A stretch of 64,000 nucleotides of DNA from Liopterus haemorrhoidalis (taxonomy: Eukaryota > Arthropoda > Insecta > Coleoptera > Dytiscidae). Positions 1-10,945 of the stretch are shown here, piece after piece (position 1 is the first letter of the stretch; the number at the start of each line of letters is the position of its first letter). The position numbers and the translations under genes are program-made. The stretch spans positions 16,275,575-16,339,574 of the forward strand of contig OZ020616.1 of NCBI GenBank assembly GCA_963971575.1, read 5' to 3'. The notes beneath the pieces are model-generated. The model searched no databases and was not told where the DNA came from. It was given only the letters and a program-made list of their open reading frames with translations.

Positions 1-1013
1 TAATACATATATATAAATATATATATTTGAAATACGTATAGTATTGTGCAATTTATCAAATAAAATATTAAAAAACGCTTAATCGGGACAAAATGTACTA
101 GTTCCGATTAATCAGAATCGACTATATTTAGTTTTAGAATTATTGAGGTCAACCCCGGCGTTACGCATAGAAGAAACAGGCGCTCGCCTGTAGTGCAAAA
201 TTTAAAAATGCTCCAAAATATGAAATGCAACAATAAGAAAACCGCATTTTACATCACCAGGGCGGAAAATGTCTTGTCTGCGGCGGCAAAGAGTCTAGCA
301 CCGGCGCTGATTGGGATATCACTTTCTTAAAAGTTAATGAATTCGAATAAATCCTACTGCGAGGAATTTTGTTGTGGACAGTTGTGAAAAACGTTACTGA
401 GGAATGGTGACATAATGATTAAATAACCTGCCATTATAAATGGGTTTAAATATTTTATTATTTTATGGGAAAACAAATATCTTTTCAACATATTTTAAAT
501 ATTATTGAATTTGGTCGAGTGAATAAAATATCTGTAGTCAAAGGTACACTTTGCAAATTTTTAACTACAGACGTGTGTAGAACTAATAGGAAGTATACCT
601 TCTGTATTCCGCCCTTACTCCCGTTCAGTGCCAATCACTGCAAACAATAAGCAATTGGTGCTGCCAAAGACGCAGCTCATCAAGTCATTGAGCACAAGAC
701 GCATAAGAGCAGTGACAGATTTTAATTAAAACTTAAAGAGAAAGAGAAAGCGAAAAATAGCATAAACGTCTGTAATGTTTAAATTCATTTAATTTTGAGG
801 GTGCTGCAGTTCAGCAGATCTTATGCACGAGCCGCCACTGTATATCAACATTAAGTTGCCTTTTTATTTTATACGAAACAATATTTTAGTTATTTATAAT
901 CAAAATAAGTATTATAATCAATATTATAAAAATTTATATCAAAATGATTTTTAATAGAATTTTATTTTGATATAAATTTTAATTTTATTCTTAAGCGTTT
1001 ACTTATAAAATAA
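1..1013. other. no gene seen; remnant of a hAT-like repeat near 590-840
   Basis: AT-rich sequence without a convincing coding frame. The part from about 590 to 840 resembles 30203-30456 in short blocks and ends in a CCGCCACTG terminus of the kind found at hAT-type element ends. A 61-codon open frame at 465-650 has no recognisable domain and is probably chance. Confidence 0.4.
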
Positions 1014-1144
1014 TACTTCCTCCGTCCGAAAATATGGTATACATTTTGATTTTTTTCTTGACCGAAAATATCATATACATTTACAATTTTAATTAATTAG
1101 AATGATTTTATTTATGAAATACAATAGTTACACATATTTAGTAA

Positions 1145-1367
1145 GCCGACGGAATGGCTGAGCGCATTAAACCGTGCAGTTTGGACTGGTGAAAACTGTC
1201 TGGATTGTGCGGTCGGTAGTTCGATTTTACGTTGGTGATATTATTCGGGCGAGAATAATATGTTTACATTACTCTCATTTCACAATCATTTCACCCCTCA
1301 TCCAGGTGTAGGAGCTCGCCCCCTGGCATCGGCGATTAGCCTCGTTGTATATATAAATTTAAAAAAA
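1145..1367 (+). mobile_element. tRNA-derived SINE
   Basis: 223 bp flanked by a 13-bp target duplication, ACATATTTAGTAA (1132-1144) and ACATATCTAGTAA (1368-1380), one mismatch. The head looks like a tRNA gene: an A-box-like TGGCTGAGCGC at about 1155 and a B-box-like AGTTCGATTTT at about 1218, the two pol III internal promoter elements. A GC-richer body and a short A-rich tail follow. It is inserted inside the mariner at 1016-2014. Confidence 0.75.
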
Positions 1368-1403
1368 ACATATCTAGTAAAACAAAGAATAATACAAAAA
1401 GTT

Positions 1404-1800
1404 TTAATTTAACAAGGAAGTGGCTGTCTCCACAGATTGTATAGTACATGATAATGTTGTTTCTAATCGTCCCTTACGATGAAGTTTTGCCTTATTAATG
1501 TGCGGAATATTATAGGAATTCTCTCCTTTTGCTAAGATGGTTGCTTCTAGACAAGTTTGCAATGTTAGAAAACATTATCAAGGGTTTGTAGGTTTAATGG
1601 TAATGCATTTTGTAAACATTCAATCAATTCGTCGATTGTATTCGGTGAAGCTATATGTTGTAAGGATTGTATAGAATTGAAAAAGCCAAGAACCATACAT
1701 TTAAAAAATCTGGACTATTTGGCGGTTGTGATTTAAGTCGATTTGGAACTTCTTCCTTGCAATTCAACACAATTTTGATCAAAATTCACCATTTTGTTAG
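1404..1800 (-). pseudogene. C-terminal remnant of plant-type mariner transposase
   Basis: Read on the minus strand in three frames with small shifts. The order is QPPNSPDFLN (expected third catalytic Asp in NSPD), LGFFNSIQSLQ, NTIDELIECLQ, FLTLQTCLEATI, then NSYNIPHINKAKLHRKGRL and a TAA stop at 1404-1406. The series PPNSPD-LGFF-SLQ-TIDEL-FLTLQ-YNIPH is characteristic of DD39D mariner transposases, best known from plants. Two or more frameshifts make it non-functional. I cannot measure the D-D spacing because the upstream part is deleted, so the DD39D assignment rests on C-terminal motifs and the TIR. Confidence 0.75.
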
Positions 1801-2016
1801 AACAGCGGGTGTCACTTTAATTTGTCTCAAATAAGCGTTTTTTTTTTTTTTCTGTGAATTACTTTTGACATATGCAAATCTATTTGCGCGCTATTTGTTT
1901 ATTTGCTGCAACCACTTATTTAAAAATAAAAACAAAAACAGAACATGATAATATTACTTTCGTTAATCCCACATTTATTAAAGTAATGTATACCATATTT
2001 TCGAACGGAGGGCGTA

Positions 2017-3040
2017 GCTACACACTGTTTTTCTATTTTTATGAACTTTTTTGAGATCTGTGCTTTACTTTTTCTAAAAACTGTAGCCATTGATCAGCTA
2101 TTTTACTTTAAAGTCTAATAAGATCGAAAGTCACATATTTTAAAATAGGATAGTTTTTGGACGTTTATAATTTTACAGAGGCAACCTGTATATTCATTTG
2201 TAATTACCTACATGTGATCCAGCATGCCCTCGTGGAATATTTAAAATATAACTCAAGGTCTATTTGGTATTATATCGAACTATGTTTGTTTAGATTTTAA
2301 AATTCTTTGACACTTGCATGTTGCTTAATTTTTAACATGACATGAATAAGAATGAATTATAAATGTTAAAATATTACCAAGGCACAGAAAAAAATACAAG
2401 TGATATTTAGAACTTAAAAATATGATCATAAGTATAACTGTACAATTTTTAGGTGTAAGGGTACAAAGACGTAAAAAGATTGTTGCCGGAGCCGATTGGC
2501 AAGAATATTCCTTTACTTTAAAATGTACCTGGATACTTAGAAAGACTGTCGGTACTTGTAGAGATTTGTACCACGCGCAAGTATCTACAGGGCGGCTAAC
2601 TTGTGGTAATGTAACTTCACCTCCATGTATATAGAATATTTATTTGTACTTTTAGTACACCTTTTTGACAACACATTTTGCTCTTCTCTTTTGCATCCGC
2701 CTTAAAACTTTTAATCACAATTTAATTTAATATTATTGATAAACTAATTTGCGTAAATTATTTTGTTGACACGTAAGTATTCAAAGTCTATATGATTTAA
2801 AATACTTGATAATATTAATGACGCAGTAACATTGTTTTCAAATATGATTTCACGATGTATTACTCATTCATATTTTGTGTTGAATCCTGTTTAAATGCAA
2901 AAAATAGACAATATTAATTAAAATTTACTAAATTTTAATGATTTGAATGGTGCTATTCTGAAAAAAAGGCGTAAAAGTAGTTTATTCAACATTGATGTAA
3001 ATAACATCGCACTGGTAAGGTTGAAGGTTGGGACGAGTAT
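2017..3040. other. no gene or classified repeat seen
   Basis: AT-rich, with scattered short open frames only. The 70-codon frame at 2422-2634 has no recognisable motif. Confidence 0.4.
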
Positions 3041-3045
3041 TAAGT

Positions 3046-3340
3046 AGGGTTGCGATGAATAGTGATTTTGCCGAATAACCCAATTATGAATTTGGAGTGA
3101 TTTCGAATATCGAGTATTCAGTTAATTTTTGCCGAATATTCGGTCGAATACCGAATATTAAATAAATTCATGCGCTTTTTGGGAAAAGATTCTACAAATT
3201 TGAATTAGATGCGTCAAGAATTAGTGCATGGTCTTTTGGTCGAATGATTCATAGACATGATTCTAAGACATTAAAAAATCAAAGATTTTCAGTATTTCTA
3301 CTGGGAGTCTATTCAGTAAGCTTTTCGAAAATCATATCTA
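3046..3340. repeat. left end of a hAT-like element with CCGAATATTCGG motifs
   Basis: Starts TAGGGTTGCGATGAATAG, similar to the TAGGGTTG start of the element at 41104. It then carries several variants of the palindrome CCGAATATTCGG. Such subterminal repeats are typical of hAT ends. No matching right end was found; a mariner remnant follows directly. Confidence 0.4.
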
Positions 3341-3376
3341 AGATATCTTGTTGAAAGTTCCAATTTTTAACACCTC

Positions 3377-4164
3377 GTGTTCGTATTCTGTAACTCATTG
3401 GTAGAGCACTTTTATCAGTGTTGTGTTGGTCTTGATAGGCGACCTAGGAACGTGTCCTCTTTTAAAAGTGTCCTGTTTTTTCGCGACAATCATTTCGCGA
3501 TCCCAACGTGCTTTTCGGCAAAGGAACAATTAGTCAAAATCAAGTTGAAAGGTGGTTCTACAAGTAAAAATCGAGAGACACAAGTCATCGGATTTCAACG
3601 ATCAGGCACTTTTGTCGGCCGTGGAAGAGGACGATAGCATGCCAACTCGGCTACTGGTCGAAGACTTCAATGTTGACCAATCAAAGATCGTCCGTCGCCT
3701 AAAAAAGCTTGGAAAGATTTGGAAATTGGCTGGTTGGGTGCCTCGCGAACTCTCCGACAACAACAAAGCCGATCGTGTTCGAATTTTTACCGAATTGCTG
3801 CAGAGAAACGAGCAATCGTCATTTTTGAAAGATCTTGTCACTAGTGGTAAATCGTGGTTGCTCTTCAAATACGTCAAAAGAAAGAAAGTTTGGGTATCTC
3901 CGGGTGCAACACCGAAAAGAATAGGAAAAGGTTCCCACAGTAAGAAGGCAATATGGTGCGTATGGTGGGACAGAAGCGGAATCATTTGCTTTTGGTGAAA
4001 TGAAGATGATGAGCGTCAACAGTGGCGGAGTCCGGACAAAAACCGCAAACTGCAATTCATTATCAACAGCGACGTCTATCTGGCTCAGCTCGATCGTCTT
4101 CATACAGCAATAAAGACGAACAGGCCGCGATAAAAGAAAAATCGTCGTTAATTTTGCATCAACC
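3377..4164 (+). pseudogene. mariner transposase remnant with 3' terminal repeat
   Basis: Frames around 3552-3998 encode mariner-family transposase blocks: ALLSAVEEDDS, IVRRLKKLGK (helix-turn-helix), ELSDNNKADRVRI, LLQRNEQSSFL, KRKKVWVSPG and WCVWWDRSGII. A second frame near 4057-4120 adds INSDVYLAQLDRLHTAIK. The first catalytic Asp of the usual TGDESW block is lost (TSGKSW here). The C-terminal third is absent: the frame runs straight into the 3' TIR (ATCGTCGTTAATTTTGCATC) ending about 4164. The 5' end is degraded. It is a sister of the copy at 13374-14388. Confidence 0.85.
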
Positions 4165-4517
4165 TAATATAATATGAAACACAATACTTCCTTCAAACTT
4201 TCAATGCAGATTTTGTACTAACTTTACGTTTATTTTAATGCTGTACTGTTTTTCTTCTTCTGATATTTTTAATAATCCCGAGTGAGATTTGGTCTTGTCA
4301 ATAAAAACTATACTGGCTTATGGTTACTATAATTTAATATAAACTAGCATAATTCAATGATATTTCTAAACTGGTTATTATAGCCAACCTTTTATCTGTT
4401 AGTTCAACTTGTTAAGTTGTCAGTGAGAGGTAGCATATGACAGAAGGTGTCGAATGCCTCTTTTTGTCGCTTTTTACTTCAGAAAGAAATATTAGAAGTT
4501 TGAATGTGGTCAGCAGT
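4165..4517. other. no gene seen
   Basis: AT-rich spacer between the mariner 3' terminus and the 3' tail of the next LINE. Nothing recognised. Confidence 0.4.
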
Positions 4518-5615
4518 TTTATTTTATTTTATTTTCCATTACATCTGTCCAACAGAATTAACCAATAAATGGACAGGTACAAATTAAGCTAAACATATAA
4601 ATATGATAAACACAGCAATAAATTAATAATTTACAAAAATCTAGAGAATAAAGATTATCTTAAAGTAACAAAACAAATATATACATATATAAATATTTTT
4701 AAAAAAATAGCATATAAACATAATAGAGTATGGATAAATGATACAGAAATTCAAAAAAGATTTACAACAGATTCATTTAGAATATAATTTGAGCACATAC
4801 GGTTTATGGAAGATTTGAGAAATAAATTGGAATGAGCTTGAGGAAGGTAGAAAAGAGATGGATTTCTGGTACGGAGAATAGGGGTGTGAAAATTAATTTG
4901 TTGTAAAGATATGGGATCGTCGACCTTGCCAGAAATAAGTTTTTTTAAGTAATTTTATGAATTCAAGTCCCGACGTTCACTTAAAGTTTTCATTGAAAAT
5001 AGTTGAATAAGTGTATTATATGGAAATTCAAGTGAGGATAGGAGCTCATGATTTTATAGTAGATGAATTTTAAAAACTTGAACTGATTTTTTTCAATAAC
5101 CTTTTTCTGGACATCGTAAATAGGATTCCAAATCAGAGAGAAGTACTCTATTTAGATCGTAAGAAAGAAAAATAGAGTGTGAAGATTACACTGATGTCAG
5201 AGAAGGTGCGAGAGTTGGGAATAATGAAGCCAAGCATTTTAAGAGAAGAGGAGCAAATTTTATCTTAGTGTAGATTAAAGATTAGCGTGGAATCAAATGT
5301 AACACCCAGATCCACGGTGCTTTCGGCCCGGAACAATGATTGATTAGATATAGAGTATGGAAAGATAATGGGCGTAGTTTTTCGATTGTAAGAAATAATT
5401 TTACATTTGGAGAGGTTCAGATGAAGTTTATTTTTGGTACACCAGGTGCTTAAATTAGATAGATCTTTTTGAAGATTAGAGCAATCATTAATAGAAGAAA
5501 CAGAACAAAATATTTTAAGATCATCGGCGAAGAGCAGACGTTGGCTACCTATGACATCGTTGATGTCATTGATGAATATTAGAAATAGTTTTGACATCAC
5601 GATGTCAAGAAATTT
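4518..5615 (-). pseudogene. 3' part of a non-LTR retrotransposon (Jockey/CR1-type reverse transcriptase)
   Basis: Minus-strand frame 5265-5600 carries the end of a non-LTR reverse transcriptase: FINDINDVI, the catalytic FADD box (LLFADDLKIF), LSTWCTKNKLHLN and LGVTFDSTL. Downstream, with frameshifts, come the usual C-terminal blocks: LSERRDL, ISLQQINFHTP, FYLPQAHSN and a last stop near 4770. An AAAAT-rich tail ends at about 4518. It is truncated 5' of the palm domain, as is usual for LINE copies, and broken by frame changes. Confidence 0.8.
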
Positions 5616-8110
5616 TATACATAGATTCTATTTTATGTACATATTTATTTGTTTAATTACTGGTGTGCATCTTTATCCAAAATTCAATTTATTTTGCTGA
5701 TGATACTTTTGACACTGATGACATTATATATGTGACGGATTGTATTCGTACAAATATTTTAGTACACTTTTTGTTGAGGCTAATTGTATTATTTATAACA
5801 CTATATTGACTTTAAAAATAGCCAAAAATGTGTAAATTCATTAACGTTTATACTATAAACAATGTTTTCCTTTGCATAGCTTGCCAGAAAATGGCGGATC
5901 TATATTCGCCACTGTAATAAATAAAATCCTAAAACATTTTGGATATTGGTCTGTCATCTTGTGTGGAATATTGTTACTCGGGATGGAACATGTAATTATT
6001 TTACTCAATTATTTTTAATTTATTATTATTTTAGAAGCAAGAAAAAATTGTTGTATGCAATATGTGCGTTTAGGACTCACAAACTCGTGTTATTCGCACT
6101 AAATTGAAAAGACCTCCTTTACACACTAATTTCATAAATAACTATTTTATAACCACTAATTAGATAAATAAATTATTATAGCTCAACTTTTTACAATAAT
6201 TTTACCAAAAAAATATTTAACTTTATGTTTTTATAACGACCTCGAACTTAAAACCTGTAAATGTTGAAAGACCATACTTTTACATGTCATATATTTAAAA
6301 TTAATCTATTTATTAATAAGTAATTATTTAATAATTATTCTATTTATTAATCAAAAGTGTATTACACTTTATTACACTTTTGAGGGAATACAAAAATACA
6401 TTCTCTTTATCTTATCTTTGACGAAATCATGACTAATGATAATTAAAATTATATATATTTTTTTTATTACTTTCAAATGTTTAGAATAAAAGGAAGCTGT
6501 CAATTGCAAATGTCATTACTTGAAAAATATATTCACAATAATGTATCTATTATATTCACCAAAATAGTAGATAAAAACTAATGTTGCACATGTTTTTTTG
6601 TTCGATTCTATATAAATAAAATTGGAGGCTATATCTGTTATTTTGTTTTTTGTTTTTGACATGAATACTTATGTAAAATCAGTCCAAGAAACGGGCTGCA
6701 TGTTCAAAAATTTGACCATTAAAAATGGGTTAAGCTTTCAACGCTTATATCTCAGTAAGTATACGACGAAGGTTGAAGTTAATGGTGTCAATTGATTGCT
6801 GATATATGTCTTTAAATGAAAGATTTCTTTAGATTGCATTCCCTCTCCGCGCCAGAGAGTTCTCATCTCCTCAAGAAGCATTAAACAATTGTTCTATTTG
6901 ATTGTTTTCATATCACTGAACACGAACATCCAAGAACGACAAGTGGGCCAAAGGACCATTTGTGGTTCGCTTTCATCTTGATAATTTCGAATTGTAAAAG
7001 GTGTTTTCAAAATTTAAAACAAATGCTTTCTGAGCCCTCCACAACCCACCAAGAATAAATTCTTGGTGCGCTCAGTCAACTTCGAAGGCCCATAGCGTGC
7101 GAACGCGTGGAATGATTTTCGTGAAATTTTAAACTGTTCGTTTCATTTTGAGTTATTTAAGGATATAATTTCCGTCTAATCGGGCCAGAACTGTGGCAGT
7201 TACGAGTGTATATGTGCGAAAACTTGTGCTTCAAAATTTGGAATAAATTAATTTTTGGCGCACAAATGAACCTTCAGAATTTGGCGATAAATGCGTCAAA
7301 TGCACAACCAGAAATCGATTTAATGATCAAAATCGAATTGATTGGACCCTGAGGAATCCAAAAATGTGCAATACCCCAATGGGGAAAGGTGCATGGCTTC
7401 CAGAAAGCGTCTGAGAACTGATGCCGCAAAGTAAAAAATGGAGCTCAATACAGTACAGAAGGAGTACCAAGCGGAAGTATTTACGTAAATTCTAAATTCC
7501 TAGCGGGTGTGTCCCCGAACATAACCAATCCCGAATTTTTTTGTTCCCCAAAACAAAAAATGCGTTGACTGCGATTTTTATCACCGCAAGAAGCTTTTGA
7601 AGCCTTCGAAAACAATGTTTTTGAGATACCAACTTCAGAATGGAAAAAATTTTTCGAAAATTAGTTTGAACGCATGCAAAAGTGTATAAATTTTAAAGGC
7701 GAATATTTTGAAAAGCAATAAAACAGTTTGTTCCAAAACAATTTTTTCTTTCTTAGTTTTTGTAAAAACTTAAAAGGTAGCCCTCGTACCACTTGCTACG
7801 CCACTGTTGATAACATTTCATACTGTTTTATTTAATTCACAACTAGTTAAAAAAATGAGTTAATTTTTGTGGGAAAATTAACATTCATAAAAATAAAATC
7901 TTGCGGTTAGATTGTGGTATTTTTATTATTCACACCGTCTGTAGCTTAGAGTAAAGGCGTTGAACCATCTCTACAAATAAAAAAATAAAACACTACATAC
8001 ATTCAGATTATATTACCGTTTTTCAGTTGTATGGTTTCGATTAACAAAATTAGAACCACGTTAAATTTGGACCTGTTCCAGTAAATTTGAAAAAACTATT
8101 TATCGTTCCA
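5616..8110. other. no gene seen; possible element end at about 7808
   Basis: Long AT-rich stretch with no convincing coding frame. Slightly GC-richer blocks occur at about 6840-7450 (for example CCCTCTCCGCGCCAGAGAG) but I could not classify them. TTGCTACGCCACTG at about 7795-7808 looks like a right terminus of a hAT-type element (left end would be CAGTGGCGTAGC); no partner was found. Confidence 0.35.
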
Positions 8111-8114
8111 TAAT

Positions 8115-9360
8115 CTATGCTTTAAAAAAAATTGATGTGAAGTGTGAATATTCACACATTTCAGGGTTTCGCAGGTATGTAATAAGTGAAGGCGGTATGC
8201 TGAGTGTGTAGGACAAATTTTACTTTGTAGTAATCACGGCAAAATGAACGATATTTTTAAAATAATTTATCGTCTGTTAATCATATAATAAGATTGGTTA
8301 TTCAATTTACGCTCTTAAAAATTAAATGCATCATTTGTCAAAATATAACTAGAATTTTGACAAAATAATTTCAACATAATAAAAATGCAAAAAAAAAACA
8401 GAAAAAATAAAATTCACTCCGTACTCGAACTCGAAACCCTTCGTTTCACACCAGTGCTCTAACCCATTTCGCTATCGCACGCCTTGGATGTGGCTGTCTT
8501 ACATTGGTATAACTTTTGTACTTTGTGAACCAAAAATCACAAAAAAATGCGTTATTTTCCGAAAACATAATCTGATCAAAAATTCCTGTGGTACTATTTC
8601 GGTTCACACCAATATACATTACTTCGAATTTTTTTAGATTTTTAGTTTAAACCATCTGGGCTACAGGGCGTGGGACAAAATTTTTTTTGCACAATTTTGG
8701 CAAAACTCGCATCAAAATAATTTATTTTGCAAAAATAAAAATTTGATCGTTAATCCACGTACTAAGGGCTTTCATTTGATACCCTACTCAGAATTTAAAA
8801 AAAATATTTTTGTTTTCGATGAGCATGTATTTGTTTATATTTTTAGGGGGGTATGTTTTTTAGATGTTTTAGTATTTTTCCTATGTGCGGGTCAAAGAGT
8901 TGTATAAGCATGCCAAATTTCAACTCTCTAGGTTTAGCCGTTTGGCTACAATTTTTACCGAACAGACAGACAGACAGACAGACAGACAAAATGACGGTAT
9001 AAGGGTTTTTTGGTCATACCTACAAAACCCTAAAAATGGATGTTTTTCGAATAACTAATCTGACCTTAAAAATTCCGATTGAACTATTTCGGTTTCCATC
9101 ATTTTACATTATTGAGAACTTCAACATTTTAGACTAAAACCCTTTGCGAAATAGAGTGTAGAACAAAACTTTTTTTGACATTTATGGCGAAAATAGTGTA
9201 AAAATATTTGTTTTTTTTTACTAAACTAAAATTCTGATTATTTACCTACACATCAAAAGGTTTAGTTTGATACCCTAAACAAATTTTTAAAAAAATATAT
9301 ATTTCTTCCTTAAATCCAAATTTGTTTATATTTTACGGGCGATCTGTTTTTTGAAGTTTC
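8115..9360 (+). repeat. R family, copy 1 (hairpin head, tRNA-like module, monomers, ACAG microsatellite)
   Basis: Starts with TTGATGTGAAGTGTGAA and a short GTGTGAATATTCACAC palindrome. It continues with a minus-oriented tRNA-like segment (about 8410-8485), then monomers beginning CGAAAACATAATCTGATCAA, and a GACA tetranucleotide run at about 8960-8990 followed by GTCATACCTACAAAA. A second diverged monomer occupies 9040-9360. Copies 2-4 lie at 16632, 36212 and 38579. No open frame is shared by the copies. I could not assign a transposon class. Confidence 0.6.
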
Positions 9361-9502
9361 AGTATCCCCCCCCCCCTCCTAGATAGGCAATAAATTATAA
9401 AATCTAATAAGAAATAATTTTTTATTACAAATACCTAATATGAGTACAATATATAAACAAAAATTTTATTCTTGCTAAAAATAAAAATAAATTGTTTTAA
9501 AT

Positions 9503-10021
9503 CAGCGGTTCTTAAACTGGGGTCCGCGAAACAATTTTAACATTAACTTTACATCCCCCAACTTTTCGCTTTTATTCAAATAACTCATTTAATAAAAATC
9601 CTACATGGTCAAGACTTTTTGACTTTGTTGTTACCTAATAATGAGTAAAAATTTAATTATTTTTATTCAACTGCAAATTATTTACACAAAACAAATTATA
9701 ATAAGATCTATTTGGCCAATAGTTGACCAAGAATTGTTTGTATGAGTATTATAATTTGTAACTTTTTTAATTCTTTTTACTACTACTTATATTCATTTTG
9801 TTTTTTATTCTATATGCTAATAAAAATGTTCATCTCTATAAATGCGCAAGACCATTTATTAAAATAACCAGGGATACATTTTTACCGATATTTATTATAA
9901 CGTAGAGCCTATGAGATTATTGAGCCAGAAATTAAGTCTCACGAACGACGTAAAATGCCTAAGGTCCGCAAAAAAATGTTCAAAAGAGGGTCCTCGGACT
10001 ACATAAGTTTAAGAACCCCTG
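9503..10021. mobile_element. non-autonomous hAT element (MITE), copy A
   Basis: 519 bp with termini CAGCGGTTCTTAAACTGG and TTTAAGAACCCCTG. The flanking 8-bp duplication is TTTTAAAT / TTCTAAAT, one mismatch. It has no coding capacity. A related copy in opposite orientation is at 53317-53903, where the 8-bp duplication is perfect. Confidence 0.75.
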
Positions 10022-10734
10022 TTCTAAATAATTTCATTTTCTACAAAATTATACTCTGTATTTTTAATTAAATAATATTACCTTGGGGTTAATTCTAGTG
10101 ACATTTAGTTTCTATTGATGTTGCACACAGGCTGCCACGTAGGCAGGATCCTTTGAATTCTAATTCCATCAAAAAGTTACTGTTTTACTATTTCTATCAA
10201 AAATCAACCTCTAGTTTAAACTTACATGAATCAAAATCACCGCATGAGGTGCCCCATCGAACGAAGCGCCCATTGCGATGCTTACATTGTATACCGCATC
10301 GGACCGTCCCTAGCGGGGAGGATGCAAAACTTTATATGTGATTGTGTACATTTTTAACGTATTTTGAGCAAAACAGGGCTCCGAGTTACATATAAGTTTA
10401 ATCAATCTCATAACTTAAGTCGGGAACTTCTGCAGTTATTAGGATTTTAGATTTCTTAAGTTGATATTTTTATTTTTTCATTAAATCTAAAACCAGTGCT
10501 GGCGGCTGACCAGTCTAATAATTTTAAGCTACTGTTTGCTGTAAAATTGGTGGCAGTGGTGGGACACATTAAATAATGTGTGCTTTTCTGTTACAATTTC
10601 CGTCGCTTTTAATACGTGTTATAGTAAAACCGGCTGTAGTCTCATTAGAAATTCTATCAACCTGTTGCTTGTCAATTCACCCCACATATTACCAATCTAA
10701 TAAAAAAAATTATTCAACACCCTAAAAATTTCCA
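10022..10734. other. no gene seen
   Basis: AT-rich sequence with a small GC-richer patch at about 10230-10325. The 62-codon frame at 10153-10341 has no recognisable domain. Confidence 0.35.
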
Positions 10735-10945
10735 TCCTGATCTTGCCTCTCCCTCCTATTCCAAGGGTGGCTGGATCGTGCGTGTCGTGACCTTGAGGTG
10801 TGTTTAATGCAACAGGTGGTTGGAAAAACGCGGCAACCACCGGTTCGAAGCGGCGCGGCCAATGGCGTCTCGTGCCGGCGGGGCACAGGGACGTACGGGA
10901 CGAGGGACAACGCCTTGCCTGTCTCCCCCACTCCTTTCCCCCCAT
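10735..10945. other. isolated GC-rich island, unassigned
   Basis: A sharply GC-rich, CpG-bearing block within very AT-rich DNA (for example GAAGCGGCGCGGCCAATGGC near 10848). Open frames run through it on both strands (10697-10945 -, 10800-10994 +), but such overlap is expected in GC-rich sequence and none shows a known domain. It could be a promoter-proximal CpG block, part of a high-GC repeat, or transferred DNA. Confidence 0.35.

Larger units (their letters stand above)
1016..2014 (-). mobile_element. Stowaway/plant-type mariner element (DD39D-like), internally deleted
   Basis: About 1.0 kb flanked by TA on both sides (1014-1015 and 2015-2016). The terminal inverted repeats are about 30 bp; the outer part reads CTTCCTCCGTCCGAAAATAT on the left, and CGCCCTCCGTTCGAAAATAT as the complement of the right end. 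This is the known Stowaway TIR style (CTCCCTCCGT...). A near copy of the inner TIR follows at about 1058-1080. On the minus strand the element encodes the C-terminal part of a mariner transposase. A SINE sits inside. The 5' part of the transposase, including the first two catalytic aspartates, is missing, so the element is non-autonomous. Confidence 0.8.

Noticed and set aside
8410..8485. tRNA gene on the minus strand
   Set aside because: A and B box-like sequences exist but the arms do not pair well; treated as a tRNA-like module of a repeat. Same for 36632-36715.
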